DNA of 64,000 nucleotides from Bacteroidota bacterium (lineage in GTDB: Bacteria > Bacteroidota > Bacteroidia > Cytophagales > Cyclobacteriaceae), in NCBI GenBank assembly GCA_023417065.1, contig JAEZGH010000120.1, forward strand, positions 1 through 64,000, read 5' to 3'. The notes beneath the pieces are model-generated. The model ran no database searches. It worked only from the letters and a program-made list of their open reading frames with translations, and had not been told where the DNA came from. Below are positions 17,664 through 26,544 of this stretch, in pieces (positions within the stretch are counted from its first letter, which is position 1; every line of letters begins with the position of its first letter). Both the position numbers and the translations under genes were made by a program.

Positions 17664-19220
17664 ATGGCATCAACGCTTTCTCATTCACGTCAGCCAAATG
17701 CATCACTGCTTGCAATTCCGCTGGCATTATCACTCATCAAGTTCCTGATTCATGCCGTTCTGAACTTCGATGGCGGCTACGGCTTGTTTCGCGATGAACT
17801 GTATTATGTCGCTTGTGCAGTGAAACCCGCATTTGGCTACGTCGATCATCCGCCACTGTCTGCTATCATTCTCAAAGTAAATATGCTTTTGTTCGGCGAT
17901 TCGATCTTTTCGATTCGCCTTATTCCCGCGTTGTGCGCTGCCCTCACTGTCTGGCTTATTGGCCTGATGGCTATTCGCATGGGAGGTGGCCGATGGGCAG
18001 TCTTTTTCTCATGTCTGTTCACCTTTAGCCTGGGAAACTTTGTGATGTCATCGTTCTATTCGATGAATTCCATTGAGATTTTCTCGTGGACGCTGGCAGC
18101 GTATCTCGTCGTACTCATCGTCCAGACAGAACAAAGAAGGTATTGGATTATGTTGGGCGTGGTCCTCGGACTTGGTCTCATGAATAAGATCGGCGTGCTC
18201 TTCCTGGGCGTGGGAATTTTCGCGGGACTGATTTTCACCAGCGAACGCAAGTGGCTTTTTACCCCATGGCCTTATGTGAGCGGTGCGATAGCATTCATCC
18301 TGTTCCTGCCGTATATTCTCTGGAATATCCAGCACGACTGGGCGCATCTTGAGTTTATCAAGAATGCATCTGAACAAAAGTACTCCGGACTGTCAATTAT
18401 CAGTTTCCTCGCGGGACAGCTCGAGTTGAACAACCCTGTGGCTATCCTCATCTGGCTTCCCGGACTCGTTGCTCTGTTTTTCTCGCCTTTCTTCAGACGT
18501 TGGCGCATCCTGGGGTTCCTCTACCTTGTACCGCTGCTTATTCTTATCTTTAACAAGACCAGCAAAGACGTCTATCTCCTTCCCGCGTATTCCGTGTTGT
18601 GGGCAGCGGGTGGTGTATGGCTCGAACGATTGATTCAGCAACATAACTGGGCTAAATATTTTGCCGGAGCCGTAGTTGTGCTCTGGGGTGTTTCGACAAT
18701 CCTGTTTATTCCCCTGGTACTTCCCGTTCTTCCTGTTGAGGATTATATCGCATATTCCAAAAAGCTCGGCATGGAACCCAGTTCTGCCGAAGGAAAGGAA
18801 CTCTCAGAACTTCCGCAGTTTTACGCCGATATGTTCGGATGGGAGGAAAAGGCCAATAGCGTGGCTGAAGTTTATAATACGCTATCGGAAGAGGACAAAG
18901 CAAATGCGTCGATCTACTCTAACAACTATGGACGATGTGCTGCGATTGATTACTACGGTAAAAAACTCGGTCTGCCTCCATCAATTGGCAGTCATAACAA
19001 CTACTGGGTATGGGGTACAGGTGAGCGCCGCGCAGAACCGCTGATCATCCTTGGCGGAAAGGCTGAAGACCACGCGAAGGTCTTCGAGAGTGTCACCCTT
19101 ATGACAACGTCAGAATGCCGCTATTGTATGCCGTACGAGAATAAAGTTCCGGTATATTTATGTCGGGGAATGAAAGAAGGATTGGATTCGGTCTGGCCCC
19201 GGGTGAAACACTATGAGTAA
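17664..19220 (+). CDS. Glycosyltransferase family 39 (PMT/ArnT-like) membrane protein
   Basis: Polytopic membrane protein of 518 residues with about 11-13 hydrophobic segments. The first periplasmic loop carries the acidic motif DE at 44-45 in LFRDELYYVA, and DHPP follows at about 60-63; both are typical of lipid-linked-sugar dependent glycosyltransferases of the GT-C fold (RgtA/B/C/D/GT87, PMT_2). The C-terminal 150 residues form a soluble periplasmic domain. Donor and acceptor cannot be told from sequence. The gene is monocistronic, divergent from the Csp-like gene. Confidence 0.88.
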   Translation: MASTLSHSRQPNASLLAIPLALSLIKFLIHAVLNFDGGYGLFRDELYYVACAVKPAFGYVDHPPLSAIILKVNMLLFGDSIFSIRLIPALCAALTVWLIGLMAIRMGGGRWAVFFSCLFTFSLGNFVMSSFYSMNSIEIFSWTLAAYLVVLIVQTEQRRYWIMLGVVLGLGLMNKIGVLFLGVGIFAGLIFTSERKWLFTPWPYVSGAIAFILFLPYILWNIQHDWAHLEFIKNASEQKYSGLSIISFLAGQLELNNPVAILIWLPGLVALFFSPFFRRWRILGFLYLVPLLILIFNKTSKDVYLLPAYSVLWAAGGVWLERLIQQHNWAKYFAGAVVVLWGVSTILFIPLVLPVLPVEDYIAYSKKLGMEPSSAEGKELSELPQFYADMFGWEEKANSVAEVYNTLSEEDKANASIYSNNYGRCAAIDYYGKKLGLPPSIGSHNNYWVWGTGERRAEPLIILGGKAEDHAKVFESVTLMTTSECRYCMPYENKVPVYLCRGMKEGLDSVWPRVKHYE

Positions 19221-19354
19221 CCCATAGCGTCGCTCCGTTTGGGCGTTTTTCTCCCCAATGGGTAATAATGCCACAAACCGCTGCCCGAATCATGCGTTTA
19301 AAGCCGTTTTTACATTGGAATGATAATATAGCCTTCCCGTTAAATCCACATACT

Positions 19355-19663
19355 ATGACATTCTATCCGGCATATTACAGAAAAGGCTCCGTTTGTATCA
19401 AGCGGGAGGATCCTCAAAATGGAAAACAGGTTGATCTTTCAGAGCTATCGAACAAAAATCCTTTCCGTATTATCCGTATGGCAGATAAAGCGGCTTTTGA
19501 CCTTCTGGTGGCGGATATGGAGATGGTGTCCAATGAGATCTATGAGCGCTACCTTATTCACCTCCACAACCGGAGCAAGTTCGAAGCGAAAACATTTCGT
19601 GAGGTACATGATCGCTCACCCGAATTTCCAGGTCTCGATCAACGCCGGAAATATCTGGACTAG
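19355..19663 (+). CDS. Hypothetical protein, 102 residues
   Basis: The ATG at 19355 (MTFYPAYYRKGS) is preferred; the 29 in-frame residues upstream are unlike the rest. The protein is soluble, with a basic N-terminal strand region and a C-terminal helix rich in M, E and R (FDLLVADMEMVSNEIYERY). No known domain. It lies alone between the GT39 gene and the convergent glycosyltransferase gene, 14 bp from the latter's stop. Confidence that it is a real gene rests on codon usage and frame length only. Confidence 0.6.
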   Translation: MTFYPAYYRKGSVCIKREDPQNGKQVDLSELSNKNPFRIIRMADKAAFDLLVADMEMVSNEIYERYLIHLHNRSKFEAKTFREVHDRSPEFPGLDQRRKYLD

Positions 19664-19677
19664 CATTTAACTTACCG

Positions 19678-20388
19678 TTATCCGTTGAATCCCAGATATC
19701 TGTCAGTCATCAGGTGCTGATAGGCCCTTTTAATGTTGCCCTGGGAAACTCCAAACGTATATAGCGCATAGAGGTAGTAATACACACATTGGAGCCGATA
19801 AATGCCGTTATCGAGGTATTTGCGCCCACTTGACGTGATGTATCGCGGGATGACCACAAATTTACCAGCAGCCTTGATCCGCCCGATGATTTCCATATCC
19901 TCGAGCAGCTCATGATCTTCGCGAAAGCCGCCGATTGACTCAAACAGCACGCGGGCTACAAAGAGGCTTTGACCTCCAAACCGGAACCATGGTGAATTAA
20001 ATCGCGTGAACCAGGCATTCAAGCGTAAAAACCAATGAGAATGGTCGAACTGAAGCCGGAAAGATCCACCGGCATAGCCTTGGTGATAATAGTTCTCGAT
20101 CTCATTTACGAAATCCCGGGGTGGGAGTGAATCGGCATGAAGGAAGTAGAATACTGATCCTGTGGCCGCTTTCGCACCTGCATTCATCTGCATGCCCCGG
20201 CCCGCTCGGTCGTTCCGCACCACCTTACATTCAAATGATTCGGCGATCTGTACCGTATCGTCCGAGCTGTTTCCATCACTGACGATGATTTCCGATATTC
20301 TTTCAAAAAAGGGGAGACGTTTCAGGTAGATCAGCAATGACGGCAAACTGCGGGCGTCATTCAGAGTTGGTATTATTACACTAATCAT
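19678..20388 (-). CDS. Family 2 glycosyltransferase, TIGR04283 (arsenosugar-type) group
   Basis: GT-A fold glycosyltransferase of 236 residues. MISVIIPTLND opens the Rossmann-like fold, SDGNSSDDT at about 35-43 is the nucleotide-binding loop, and FYFLHADSLPP holds the DxD-like metal site (HAD). GGFREDHELLEDMEII gives the ED acceptor-side motif. The pattern matches the TIGR04283 subfamily, first named for arsenosugar clusters, though most members have no arsenic link and none is seen here. The ATG at 20388 is chosen over an in-frame TTG at 20397. The gene stands alone. Confidence 0.85.
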   Translation of the reverse strand: MISVIIPTLNDARSLPSLLIYLKRLPFFERISEIIVSDGNSSDDTVQIAESFECKVVRNDRAGRGMQMNAGAKAATGSVFYFLHADSLPPRDFVNEIENYYHQGYAGGSFRLQFDHSHWFLRLNAWFTRFNSPWFRFGGQSLFVARVLFESIGGFREDHELLEDMEIIGRIKAAGKFVVIPRYITSSGRKYLDNGIYRLQCVYYYLYALYTFGVSQGNIKRAYQHLMTDRYLGFNG

Positions 20389-20549
20389 AGGTTTCAATCA
20401 CAAGACCGGTGTGCCGGTTTACTCTTTTCAAATTCGCGCATTCTCATAACGAAATGCCGCTTAGAATTAGTATTAGAAATATTCGTGCCATTACTGGTGG
20501 GATTTGTTGAGGTTGTCTTTTGCGGTACGAGCCAATCAGAAAGGTATGA

Positions 20550-21350
20550 TCAGGAATCACAATGGAACGCGAACAGGGGAATTTCACCCTGAAGCGAAAA
20601 TTTTTTCGTGAGGCTTGGGTTATACATCTTTTCGAAGAGGCTGCGGCGCCGGGTAGAAAGCGCGATGATATCAGCTCTCGCTTCTGCAATGAGGGCATCA
20701 ATGCCCATGGCTGGGGTGTTTCCACCCACGATGCGCGATGTAATTTTTTTGTAACCGCTCCGCCGGACGATCTCACTTGTGAAAACGTCAACAAGTGATG
20801 CTTCAGCTTCTTCGCGGTCCTCCTCGGTAGATACGTGTGCAATAATAACTGTCGCATCGAATGCTTTCGCGAAATTCACGAAGTGTATCGCGGCATTTTT
20901 CTCCGCTGGCGTGAGGTTCGTGCAAAAGAGCATTCGCTCAGGTCGTACAAAAGCCTTCCCTCCTGGGATAGACAGCACAGTACGTGTAGTTTTCTCGATG
21001 ACTGCTGCAGTGTTGCTGCCGAAAAACAATCTACCCAGATTGCTGGCGCCTTCTGTGCCCATCACAATCAGGTCCGCCTCCAGTGAATCCGACTGAAACA
21101 GGATCTGTTCTACAACGTCCCCCGAGGCGATGGCAGAGGTGCATGCAATTTCTGAGTATTCATCTGCTATCGTCTTGATGAGAGCAGCCATCGTTTCTTC
21201 AGCCTGAAGGCGTTGCCGTATCGGGGACAGTTTGTCGGCACAAACATGCAATAAAACAAGCCTACTGCCAATGGCGCGGCAAATCTCGGTCGCGTATTCG
21301 ATCGCCTGACTGGCATTGGCAGAAAAATCGGTAGGAACAAGAATTGTCAT
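20550..21350 (-). CDS. Universal stress protein, two-domain
   Basis: Tandem UspA protein of 266 residues. The first domain (1-140) has the intact ATP-binding pattern G-2x-G-9x-GS in MGTEGASNLGRLFFGSNT. The second (145-266) keeps the fold but the loop reads STRRRSLFEKMYNPSLTKK, without the glycines, so it is probably not a nucleotide site. The ATG at 21350 begins MTILVPTDFS, the usual Usp start; the nine residues before it in frame are discarded. It is one of three such genes in the window. Stress protection roles are known for the family; the specific signal is unknown. Confidence 0.9.
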   Translation of the reverse strand: MTILVPTDFSANASQAIEYATEICRAIGSRLVLLHVCADKLSPIRQRLQAEETMAALIKTIADEYSEIACTSAIASGDVVEQILFQSDSLEADLIVMGTEGASNLGRLFFGSNTAAVIEKTTRTVLSIPGGKAFVRPERMLFCTNLTPAEKNAAIHFVNFAKAFDATVIIAHVSTEEDREEAEASLVDVFTSEIVRRSGYKKITSRIVGGNTPAMGIDALIAEARADIIALSTRRRSLFEKMYNPSLTKKFSLQGEIPLFAFHCDS

Positions 21351-21695
21351 AACGTGTCTTTCCTCTAAAGTACGCAAACGTTACCGATAAGATGAATGAT
21401 TATCGTCACCAGTCTCATGATTTCTGAGCCCTGCCTGCTGATTGAAGTTGCCTTTCTATGTGAAGTTGAAACGCCTCGAGACTCATGTTGCTGGTTTCCG
21501 GTTTGCCGGTTGCCGGTTTGCGGCACATGGTAAGTTTGCTGGTCGTTGCGCAAGTTGGCTTTCTTACTACAAAAATTGAAGCAGGGCACGTTATCAATGT
21601 GAGGTGTTAGCACAATACGCCGGCAACAGGTGACCTGCAACCGGGAACAAGCTTTAGTGTATTAATCGTAACTTGTACAAAAAAAAAAGAACCCT
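21351..21695. other. Non-coding gap with CCGGTTTGCCGGTTGCCGG-type short repeats
   Basis: The 345 bp between the Usp gene and the DUF3347 gene hold a tract at 21488-21526 made of repeats of the words GGTTTCC, GGTTTGCC and GGTTGCC. The same kind of word appears in reverse orientation in the 28.8-29.6 kb gap. No credible gene is seen; the 91-residue minus-strand frame covering it is a low-complexity artefact. Confidence 0.55.
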
Positions 21696-22322
21696 ATGAA
21701 GAAGATACATTTCAACGCGCTTGCCTGGATGGCTTTGGTGATAATCATGACGGCATGTACCTCCAACAATAAAGAAACCGGGGTTACAGATTCACTTTCT
21801 GTCACCGATGCAGAGAAACATGAGCACCCTGCAGATGTTACACGAACAGAAGCCGGAAAACCTGAATTTACGGTAGATCAGGTTTTTCAGCAGCAGCTAT
21901 CACAATTCTTCAGAAGCTATGTCAATCTTAAGGATGCGTTCGTTGACTCTGATATTTCTAAAGTGAGGAAGGAGATTGGCGGAGCGCGAGAGGCGTTGGC
22001 AAAAGTGGATATAACTCTGGTGGATGGGCCGGCGAAAACGGACTGGACCGTTTACCGCGATGAACTGAACCGCGGTCTTGATGGCATTGAGCAAGGCAGC
22101 GATATTGAGAACCAACGCGAGCACTTCAGCAAGCTTTCTTATTCCCTCTATAAAGCCATCAAGGCGTTTGGCCTCGCAGGCGAAACTGCGTATTATGACT
22201 TTTGTCCTATGGCGTTTAACGACAAAGGTGCCTACTGGCTCAGTGACAAGGAGGCAATTCGCAATCCTTATTTCGGCGACAAGATGCTGACCTGCGGCTC
22301 CGTCGAAGAAACCTTGCACTGA
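21696..22322 (+). CDS. DUF3347 domain lipoprotein
   Basis: Exported lipoprotein of 208 residues. The signal peptide ends in the lipobox MTAC with the lipidated cysteine at 21. Residues about 55-205 match DUF3347, a helical domain often found fused to or next to CusB-type metal efflux adaptors; its signature YYDFCPMAFNDKGAYWLS and the terminal MLTCGSVEETL are both present, with a cysteine in each that could bind copper. It stands as a single gene, ending 3 bp before the convergent acyltransferase-like gene. A periplasmic copper-binding role is inferred. Confidence 0.88.
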   Translation: MKKIHFNALAWMALVIIMTACTSNNKETGVTDSLSVTDAEKHEHPADVTRTEAGKPEFTVDQVFQQQLSQFFRSYVNLKDAFVDSDISKVRKEIGGAREALAKVDITLVDGPAKTDWTVYRDELNRGLDGIEQGSDIENQREHFSKLSYSLYKAIKAFGLAGETAYYDFCPMAFNDKGAYWLSDKEAIRNPYFGDKMLTCGSVEETLH

Positions 22323-22325
22323 TAA

Positions 22326-22942
22326 TTATCTCGGGCGGTTTCTGTCCTGTTCGACAAGTTCAAGACGTCGCACAATGGCGTGGGGTGGCAACACCGTCCC
22401 CGGGCTGCAGACGGCATTCGCAGCAATGCGTGAGTGGTCGCCGATAAGTGCCCCGAATTTGGTTACACCCGTGTTGAAAAAAACGTTCTCGTCGCAAACC
22501 CAGACGTCTTTGTCTGATCGGTCATTGTGATGGTTGGCAATTACGCTTCCGGCTTCGAGATTTACGTCGGTACCAATCAGTGAGTCGCCCACGAAGTTGA
22601 AGTGAGCAAGGCGACTTTCATTCAGAATAATACTGCTTTTTACCTCGCATCCCGGTCCGATCGAAACACCCTTTCCGAGAAATACACCGCCCCTCAGGTA
22701 CGCGTGAGCTCCGATAAAACATCCGGCAGAAATGATCAGTGGCCTTTGATTATAACGCCTTCTTCTATCGTTGCCGATTCGTGAATAATCACGTCGTCGT
22801 GAATGCGATATGCTGATTTTATCTTCTGACCTGATTCACTGATATGTTCGCGGATGTGTGCGATAAAATGCCATGGTGTACTTTCACCTAGATTCGGGAA
22901 GTAGTTGTCAAAGTCTTTCAGAAAGTCATTAACGAGTAACAT
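22326..22942 (-). pseudogene. Left-handed beta-helix (LpxA-like) transferase, interrupted by a frameshift
   Basis: Two minus-strand frames read as one protein of about 205 residues. The first (22942 down to about 22743) has MLLVNDFLKDFDNYFP and ends in VIIKG, then meets a TGA. Shifting by one base at about 22740-22743, in a GGCC run, restores PLIISAGCFIGAHAYLRGG and continues to 22326 with hexapeptide repeats (IGPGCEV, LIGTDVNLEAG, ALIGDHSRIAANA). The first part after residue 45 is also hexapeptide-like. The family holds sugar-nucleotide or lipid A acyltransferase relatives. One missing base in a short C run explains the break, so a sequencing error is as likely as true decay. Confidence 0.82.
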
Positions 22943-22966
22943 GTGTCCCGGGCCGTCCAGGCCGGA

Positions 22967-23311
22967 TCAGATGCGTTTGGCCTTGTATCCTTCTTTCGTC
23001 AGCAGCTGCACTATCTTGTCGCGATGATCACCCTGAATGATGATTTCACCATCTTTAACCGAACCCCCTACGCCGCATTTTGACTTCAGGGTTTTGCCCA
23101 GTGCTGTGAGGTCATCCTCGCTGCCTACAAATCCACTGACAAGCGTGACCTGCTTTCCTGCGCGCATCGATTTATCGAGCATCACTTTCAGGTTTTGCTT
23201 GTTTGGAGGCAAAGTGTCCGGTGTTTCTTCCTGACCATACGAGAATTCAAAAGATGAATCTGTAGAGTATACGATGCCATCGCGCTTTTTCCATTCGTTT
23301 TTCTTGCTCAT
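22967..23311 (-). CDS. yciH: SUI1/YciH family translation factor
   Basis: Protein of 114 residues with the eIF1/SUI1 fold. The N-terminal 40 residues are polar and variable. The conserved core follows, with QVTLVSGFVG, the LKSKCGVGGSVKDGEIIIQGDHR segment (residues about 75-97) and the terminal GYKAKRI. Bacterial YciH can influence start-site fidelity in E. coli but is not essential. The start codon overlaps the stop of the upstream J-domain gene by 4 bp, so the pair is translated together; J-domain then YciH. Confidence 0.92.
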   Translation of the reverse strand: MSKKNEWKKRDGIVYSTDSSFEFSYGQEETPDTLPPNKQNLKVMLDKSMRAGKQVTLVSGFVGSEDDLTALGKTLKSKCGVGGSVKDGEIIIQGDHRDKIVQLLTKEGYKAKRI

Positions 23312-24099
23312 AAATAAAACAGCAGTCCGAGTGTGAGAATCAGAAAAGTACCACTAATGATGCTAAGGTTAAAGGGAAACTCGACGTTCTTTCGGTAGGT
23401 AACTCCCAGAAGGGATGATACGCCAAGAATCAACGGGAAATAGAATAATGTCCGGTAGAAATAGCCCAGCTTGATAAACTGCTTTCCGTTTGTGTCGGAA
23501 AGGTACATATCAGTATGAAAGATGGTCGTCTGATGATATCGGATACGATCTTCATATGCCAGGACACTCGCTGCATAGTCGTGGGCGTGAATTCTTTTGC
23601 CGGAGTAGGTAAGGAATTCATAGTAGCGGAACTGATCTTTGTTGTCAGTATGCCGTTGTACACTCACCAGTAGTTCCTCCGTTGCAGTGTAGGGCAAGAG
23701 GAAATCAATTGCAATAAGCGCAGCGACGATGAGGCCGGCCCAGCTGATCCGCCTGAAGTACGGCAGATACTCAGCCATGGTATCATACACGGAAGGTTTT
23801 GCTGGTGGACGATATCCGGGAGGTTTCGGGCGGTATCTGGGGTCGCGGTGTTTTGGTTTTGCCGGCTCTTCAGTAACGAGAGACTGGAAAGGATTTTCAA
23901 ACTGGAAGTCGTACGCCTTTCTCTTCTCCCAGTCACCAAGAACTTCATATGCTTCAGTGAGTTCTTTAAAGAAGGCCTCAGCCTGAGGGTCTGGGTTTTT
24001 GTCAGGATGGTATTTCACCGCAAGCTTTCGGAATGCTCGTTTAATTTCGTCGGCCGAAGCGGTACGTGATACACCCAGAATGGCATAGTAGTCCTTCAT
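23308..24099 (-). CDS. Membrane-anchored J-domain protein
   Basis: Protein of 263 residues. Residues 1-65 are a full J domain (MKDYYAILGVSRTAS) with the HPD motif at 31-33, which stimulates DnaK ATPase. A proline-rich linker at about 75-110 leads to membrane helices at about 125-145, 215-235 and 240-262. It lacks the G/F and zinc-finger regions of true DnaJ, so it is a DnaK-recruiting co-chaperone fixed at the inner membrane. The ATG at 24099 is used in place of one 21 bases upstream. It overlaps yciH by 4 bp. Confidence 0.9.
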   Translation of the reverse strand: MKDYYAILGVSRTASADEIKRAFRKLAVKYHPDKNPDPQAEAFFKELTEAYEVLGDWEKRKAYDFQFENPFQSLVTEEPAKPKHRDPRYRPKPPGYRPPAKPSVYDTMAEYLPYFRRISWAGLIVAALIAIDFLLPYTATEELLVSVQRHTDNKDQFRYYEFLTYSGKRIHAHDYAASVLAYEDRIRYHQTTIFHTDMYLSDTNGKQFIKLGYFYRTLFYFPLILGVSSLLGVTYRKNVEFPFNLSIISGTFLILTLGLLFYL

Positions 24100-24127
24100 C
24101 AAAATATGCTCCAAATTCAAATATAAA

Positions 24128-24160
24128 CAATAAAGCCCGACAAATTGCCGGGCTTTGATT
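24128..24160. terminator. Intrinsic terminator
   Basis: Perfect 8-bp stem AAAGCCCG / CGGGCTTT (24132-24139 and 24149-24156). It lies between the Usp gene upstream and the J-domain gene downstream on the minus strand and separates the two transcripts. Confidence 0.75.
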
Positions 24161-24174
24161 GAATGCGTGCTCTG

Positions 24175-25032
24175 TTACTTCCGATGTTTCGTCACGAATG
24201 TAAGGACAGGACGTTTTGAGTGTGAAACAACATCTTCCGCAATACTACCTGCAAGCACGTGGGCGAAGCCTGTACGGCCATGTGTAGCCATGGCAATCAT
24301 GTCGGCGCCAATGCTGTCGGCGAAGTAGATAATACCTTCCTCTTCAGTGATGTCATTGAAGACGTTGACGGTAAAGTTTTTCAGTTGAAGCTTCCGCGCA
24401 AAGTCGTTCATGTATTTCTTCACAACTACATCGCGCTGGAAGTTACCTGGTGTATTGATGCGTACCAGATGGATGGTAGCGTTATACAGGTTCTGCGTAT
24501 TTCTGACAATTCGGGAGAATACTTCTTCACCTTTGTCCATCGCAGTTGCATAGACAATGTTTTTGAAGTCTTTATTTGAAGGCTTGTTTTGTACGGTGAG
24601 AACAGGACAATGAGCGGTGCGTACTACTTTCTCTGTATTCGATCCAATGATCATATTTTCCAGGTCCGTCTTACCAGACGTACCCATCACAACCAGATCA
24701 ACCTTGCGGTCAACGATAATAGAATTCATACCGTGGTAGGGAGTGCCCATCCGTAGTTCGGCCTTGGTCCGCACACCTTCGAAACGAGGGTCTTCCAGAA
24801 ACTTGGCCATCTGTTTCTTCGCTTTGTCGATAAGTTTGACGGTGAAGACTTTGTCTTCCCACGTTTCACCAGTTCCGGTCTCACCCTCCACGTTGATGGA
24901 GCTGCCACTGATTTCTTCGATCACGTGAAGGAGAATCAATTGGGCACCCGACTTTCTTGCAATATCAGCTGCCACATCAGCGGCATTGATTGCAGGTTTC
25001 GAAAAGTCTACAGGTACAAGAATTTTTTTCAT
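24175..25032 (-). CDS. Universal stress protein, two intact domains
   Basis: Tandem UspA protein of 285 residues, beginning MKKILVPVDFSKPA. Both domains keep the nucleotide-binding glycines: MGTSGKTDLENMIIGSNTE in the first (about 117-135) and ATHGRTGFAHVLAGSIAE in the second (about 252-269). Each half should therefore bind ATP. It is cytosolic. It is followed by its own terminator. Compared with the other two Usp genes in the window, this one is the least degenerate. Confidence 0.93.
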   Translation of the reverse strand: MKKILVPVDFSKPAINAADVAADIARKSGAQLILLHVIEEISGSSINVEGETGTGETWEDKVFTVKLIDKAKKQMAKFLEDPRFEGVRTKAELRMGTPYHGMNSIIVDRKVDLVVMGTSGKTDLENMIIGSNTEKVVRTAHCPVLTVQNKPSNKDFKNIVYATAMDKGEEVFSRIVRNTQNLYNATIHLVRINTPGNFQRDVVVKKYMNDFARKLQLKNFTVNVFNDITEEEGIIYFADSIGADMIAMATHGRTGFAHVLAGSIAEDVVSHSKRPVLTFVTKHRK

Positions 25033-25154
25033 AAGAATAGATTTTTACCGTTACAAGTTAGAAATGTGCGGGACTTTTTATTGTTTGTTTGCTTAACAAA
25101 ATTGAAAACAATTTCAATGATTGCCGGTGATATTCCTCAGTCGAAAAGTATGAT

Positions 25155-25628
25155 TTATATCACCGCCGAAATGAGGTACCAGGCCATCACAAAACACGCT
25201 ATCAGCTTGAGCAAGGTTCCAAACAGAAACCCAAGAAACGAGCCGAAGGCTGCCCTGAATGCATTTTCGGTGCTCGTATTTGCGAGTATTTCACCGACAA
25301 ATGCGCCAATGAATGGCCCCAGGATCAATCCCCACGGAGGAATAAAAATTCCTAAAATCAGTCCGATGGTGCATCCCCACATACCCCATCGGGTGCCGCC
25401 AAAACGTTTTGTTCCGGCAAGGGGAACCACGTAATCGAGAACCGTAACAAGTAAGGTCACACCTGCGAGAATCAGCAAAAACCTTGTACTGTAAGGAGGC
25501 TCAGAACGCAGCTGCATCAAAAGCAAAGCTGCATAAGACAAGGGCGGGCCAGGCAAAAAAGGTATGATGCATCCAATGATCCCTACAATCATCAGGACCA
25601 ATGCCAGCACAAACCAGAATACATCCAT
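25155..25628 (-). CDS. DUF456 family small membrane protein
   Basis: Polytopic protein of 157 residues from the ATG at 25628 (MDVFWFVLALVL); the longer frame adds 31 residues without family likeness. The DUF456 pattern is clear: IIGCIIPFLPGPPLSYAALLL, then GTKRFGGTRWGMWGC, then glycine-rich helices (GLILGPFIGAFVGE). About four membrane segments. Function in the family is unknown. The gene stands alone, with 122 bp to the upstream Usp end. Confidence 0.9.
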   Translation of the reverse strand: MDVFWFVLALVLMIVGIIGCIIPFLPGPPLSYAALLLMQLRSEPPYSTRFLLILAGVTLLVTVLDYVVPLAGTKRFGGTRWGMWGCTIGLILGIFIPPWGLILGPFIGAFVGEILANTSTENAFRAAFGSFLGFLFGTLLKLIACFVMAWYLISAVI

Positions 25629-26023
25629 AGTAGTGTTGTTTGCCGAAGGTACACAAATGTTTTTATCAAAATGTCTGTCGGCGCGTGCCCGGCGTGTACC
25701 TTTTATTCCAGTCTTGTTCATTCAACAGGTTTGAAACAGAATCTGTAGTCTCGAGGAGGTGTACGGCTCAGGGCGATAAGGTAAGCTATGCCCCATCCCT
25801 GTCACGGCTAATGGGATCCGGACTGTGATGTTGAATCAGAAGTATGGCCCGCCGTCATCACTGACATTTCTTGATGTCGGACTGTGGCGAGCCTCTCCGG
25901 AGCGCAGGTCTCTGGAAAAGCACCCGGGTTTGGACTTGTGCTGACGAGGGGGCATAAATCAGACGGTCTGGAAAAAGGAACTATACTGCCATATTGAACT
26001 TTCCTGTTTATCTTTAGCCGCCT
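25629..26023. other. Non-coding gap, 395 bp, upstream of nuoA
   Basis: No reliable gene is seen. It has a 9-bp inverted repeat AAGGTACAC / GTGTACCTT at 25646-25654 and 25694-25702, near the DUF456 start. The middle (25740-25920) is GC-rich and could fold, but it matches no RNA gene I know. TATCTTTA, 10-17 bp before the nuoA start, is near the -7 consensus. Confidence 0.5.
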
Positions 26024-26533
26024 ATGCAGGAAAGTTATCTTACGGAGTTTGGCGAAGTATTGTTGTTCATCATCGGCGGAATCATTTTCGTCGTCATGGG
26101 TGTATTTACAGCGCGTTTGATTCGCCCGCACCGCCCCAATCCGGAGAAGCTGACTACCTACGAAAGCGGCGAAGAGCCCGTAAGTTCAGCTTGGACGCAG
26201 TTTAACGTCCGTTTCTACGTGGTAGCGCTCATCTTTTTGTTATTCGAAGTGGAAATCGTATTCCTTTTCCCATGGGCGACGGTTTTTGCAAAAAAAGAAC
26301 TCATCAGCCAAACGAATGGCGCCTGGGGATGGTTTTCACTCATAGAAATGTTCCTGTTCATCTTTATTCTGGCCCTGGGGCTCGCCTACGCGTGGGCCAA
26401 CGGTTTCATCGATTGGGTAAAGCCGCAGCCGAAGCCCTCCTCCGTGAATTCACCTGTGCCGGCCGGGCTATACAAATCTTTGAATGAGCGATATGCACAG
26501 AAGCCTCCGGTGAAGGGAGAGCAGGGCAAATAA
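26024..26533 (+). CDS. nuoA: NADH-quinone oxidoreductase subunit A
   Basis: Membrane subunit of respiratory complex I, 169 residues with three membrane helices (about 12-31, 67-87, 106-127). The conserved loop YESGEEPVSSAW and the following FNVRFYVVALIFLLFEVEIVFLFPWA are diagnostic and include the glutamates of the quinone-site/E-channel entry. The C-terminal 40 residues (PQPKPSSVNSPVP) are a low-complexity extension. It is first in a nuoABCD group, 11 bp before nuoB. Confidence 0.95.
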   Translation: MQESYLTEFGEVLLFIIGGIIFVVMGVFTARLIRPHRPNPEKLTTYESGEEPVSSAWTQFNVRFYVVALIFLLFEVEIVFLFPWATVFAKKELISQTNGAWGWFSLIEMFLFIFILALGLAYAWANGFIDWVKPQPKPSSVNSPVPAGLYKSLNERYAQKPPVKGEQGK

Positions 26534-26544
26534 CAACTCAACTA

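Noticed and set aside
21365..21640. 91-residue minus-strand frame upstream of DUF3347
   Set aside because: It covers the CCGGTT repeat tract and reads as low-complexity (QTGNRQTGNQQ); probably an artefact of repeats.
25740..25920. Possible structured RNA upstream of nuoA
   Set aside because: GC-rich and foldable, but it fits no RNase P, tmRNA, SRP, 6S or riboswitch pattern I can recognise; left as an unexplained gap.
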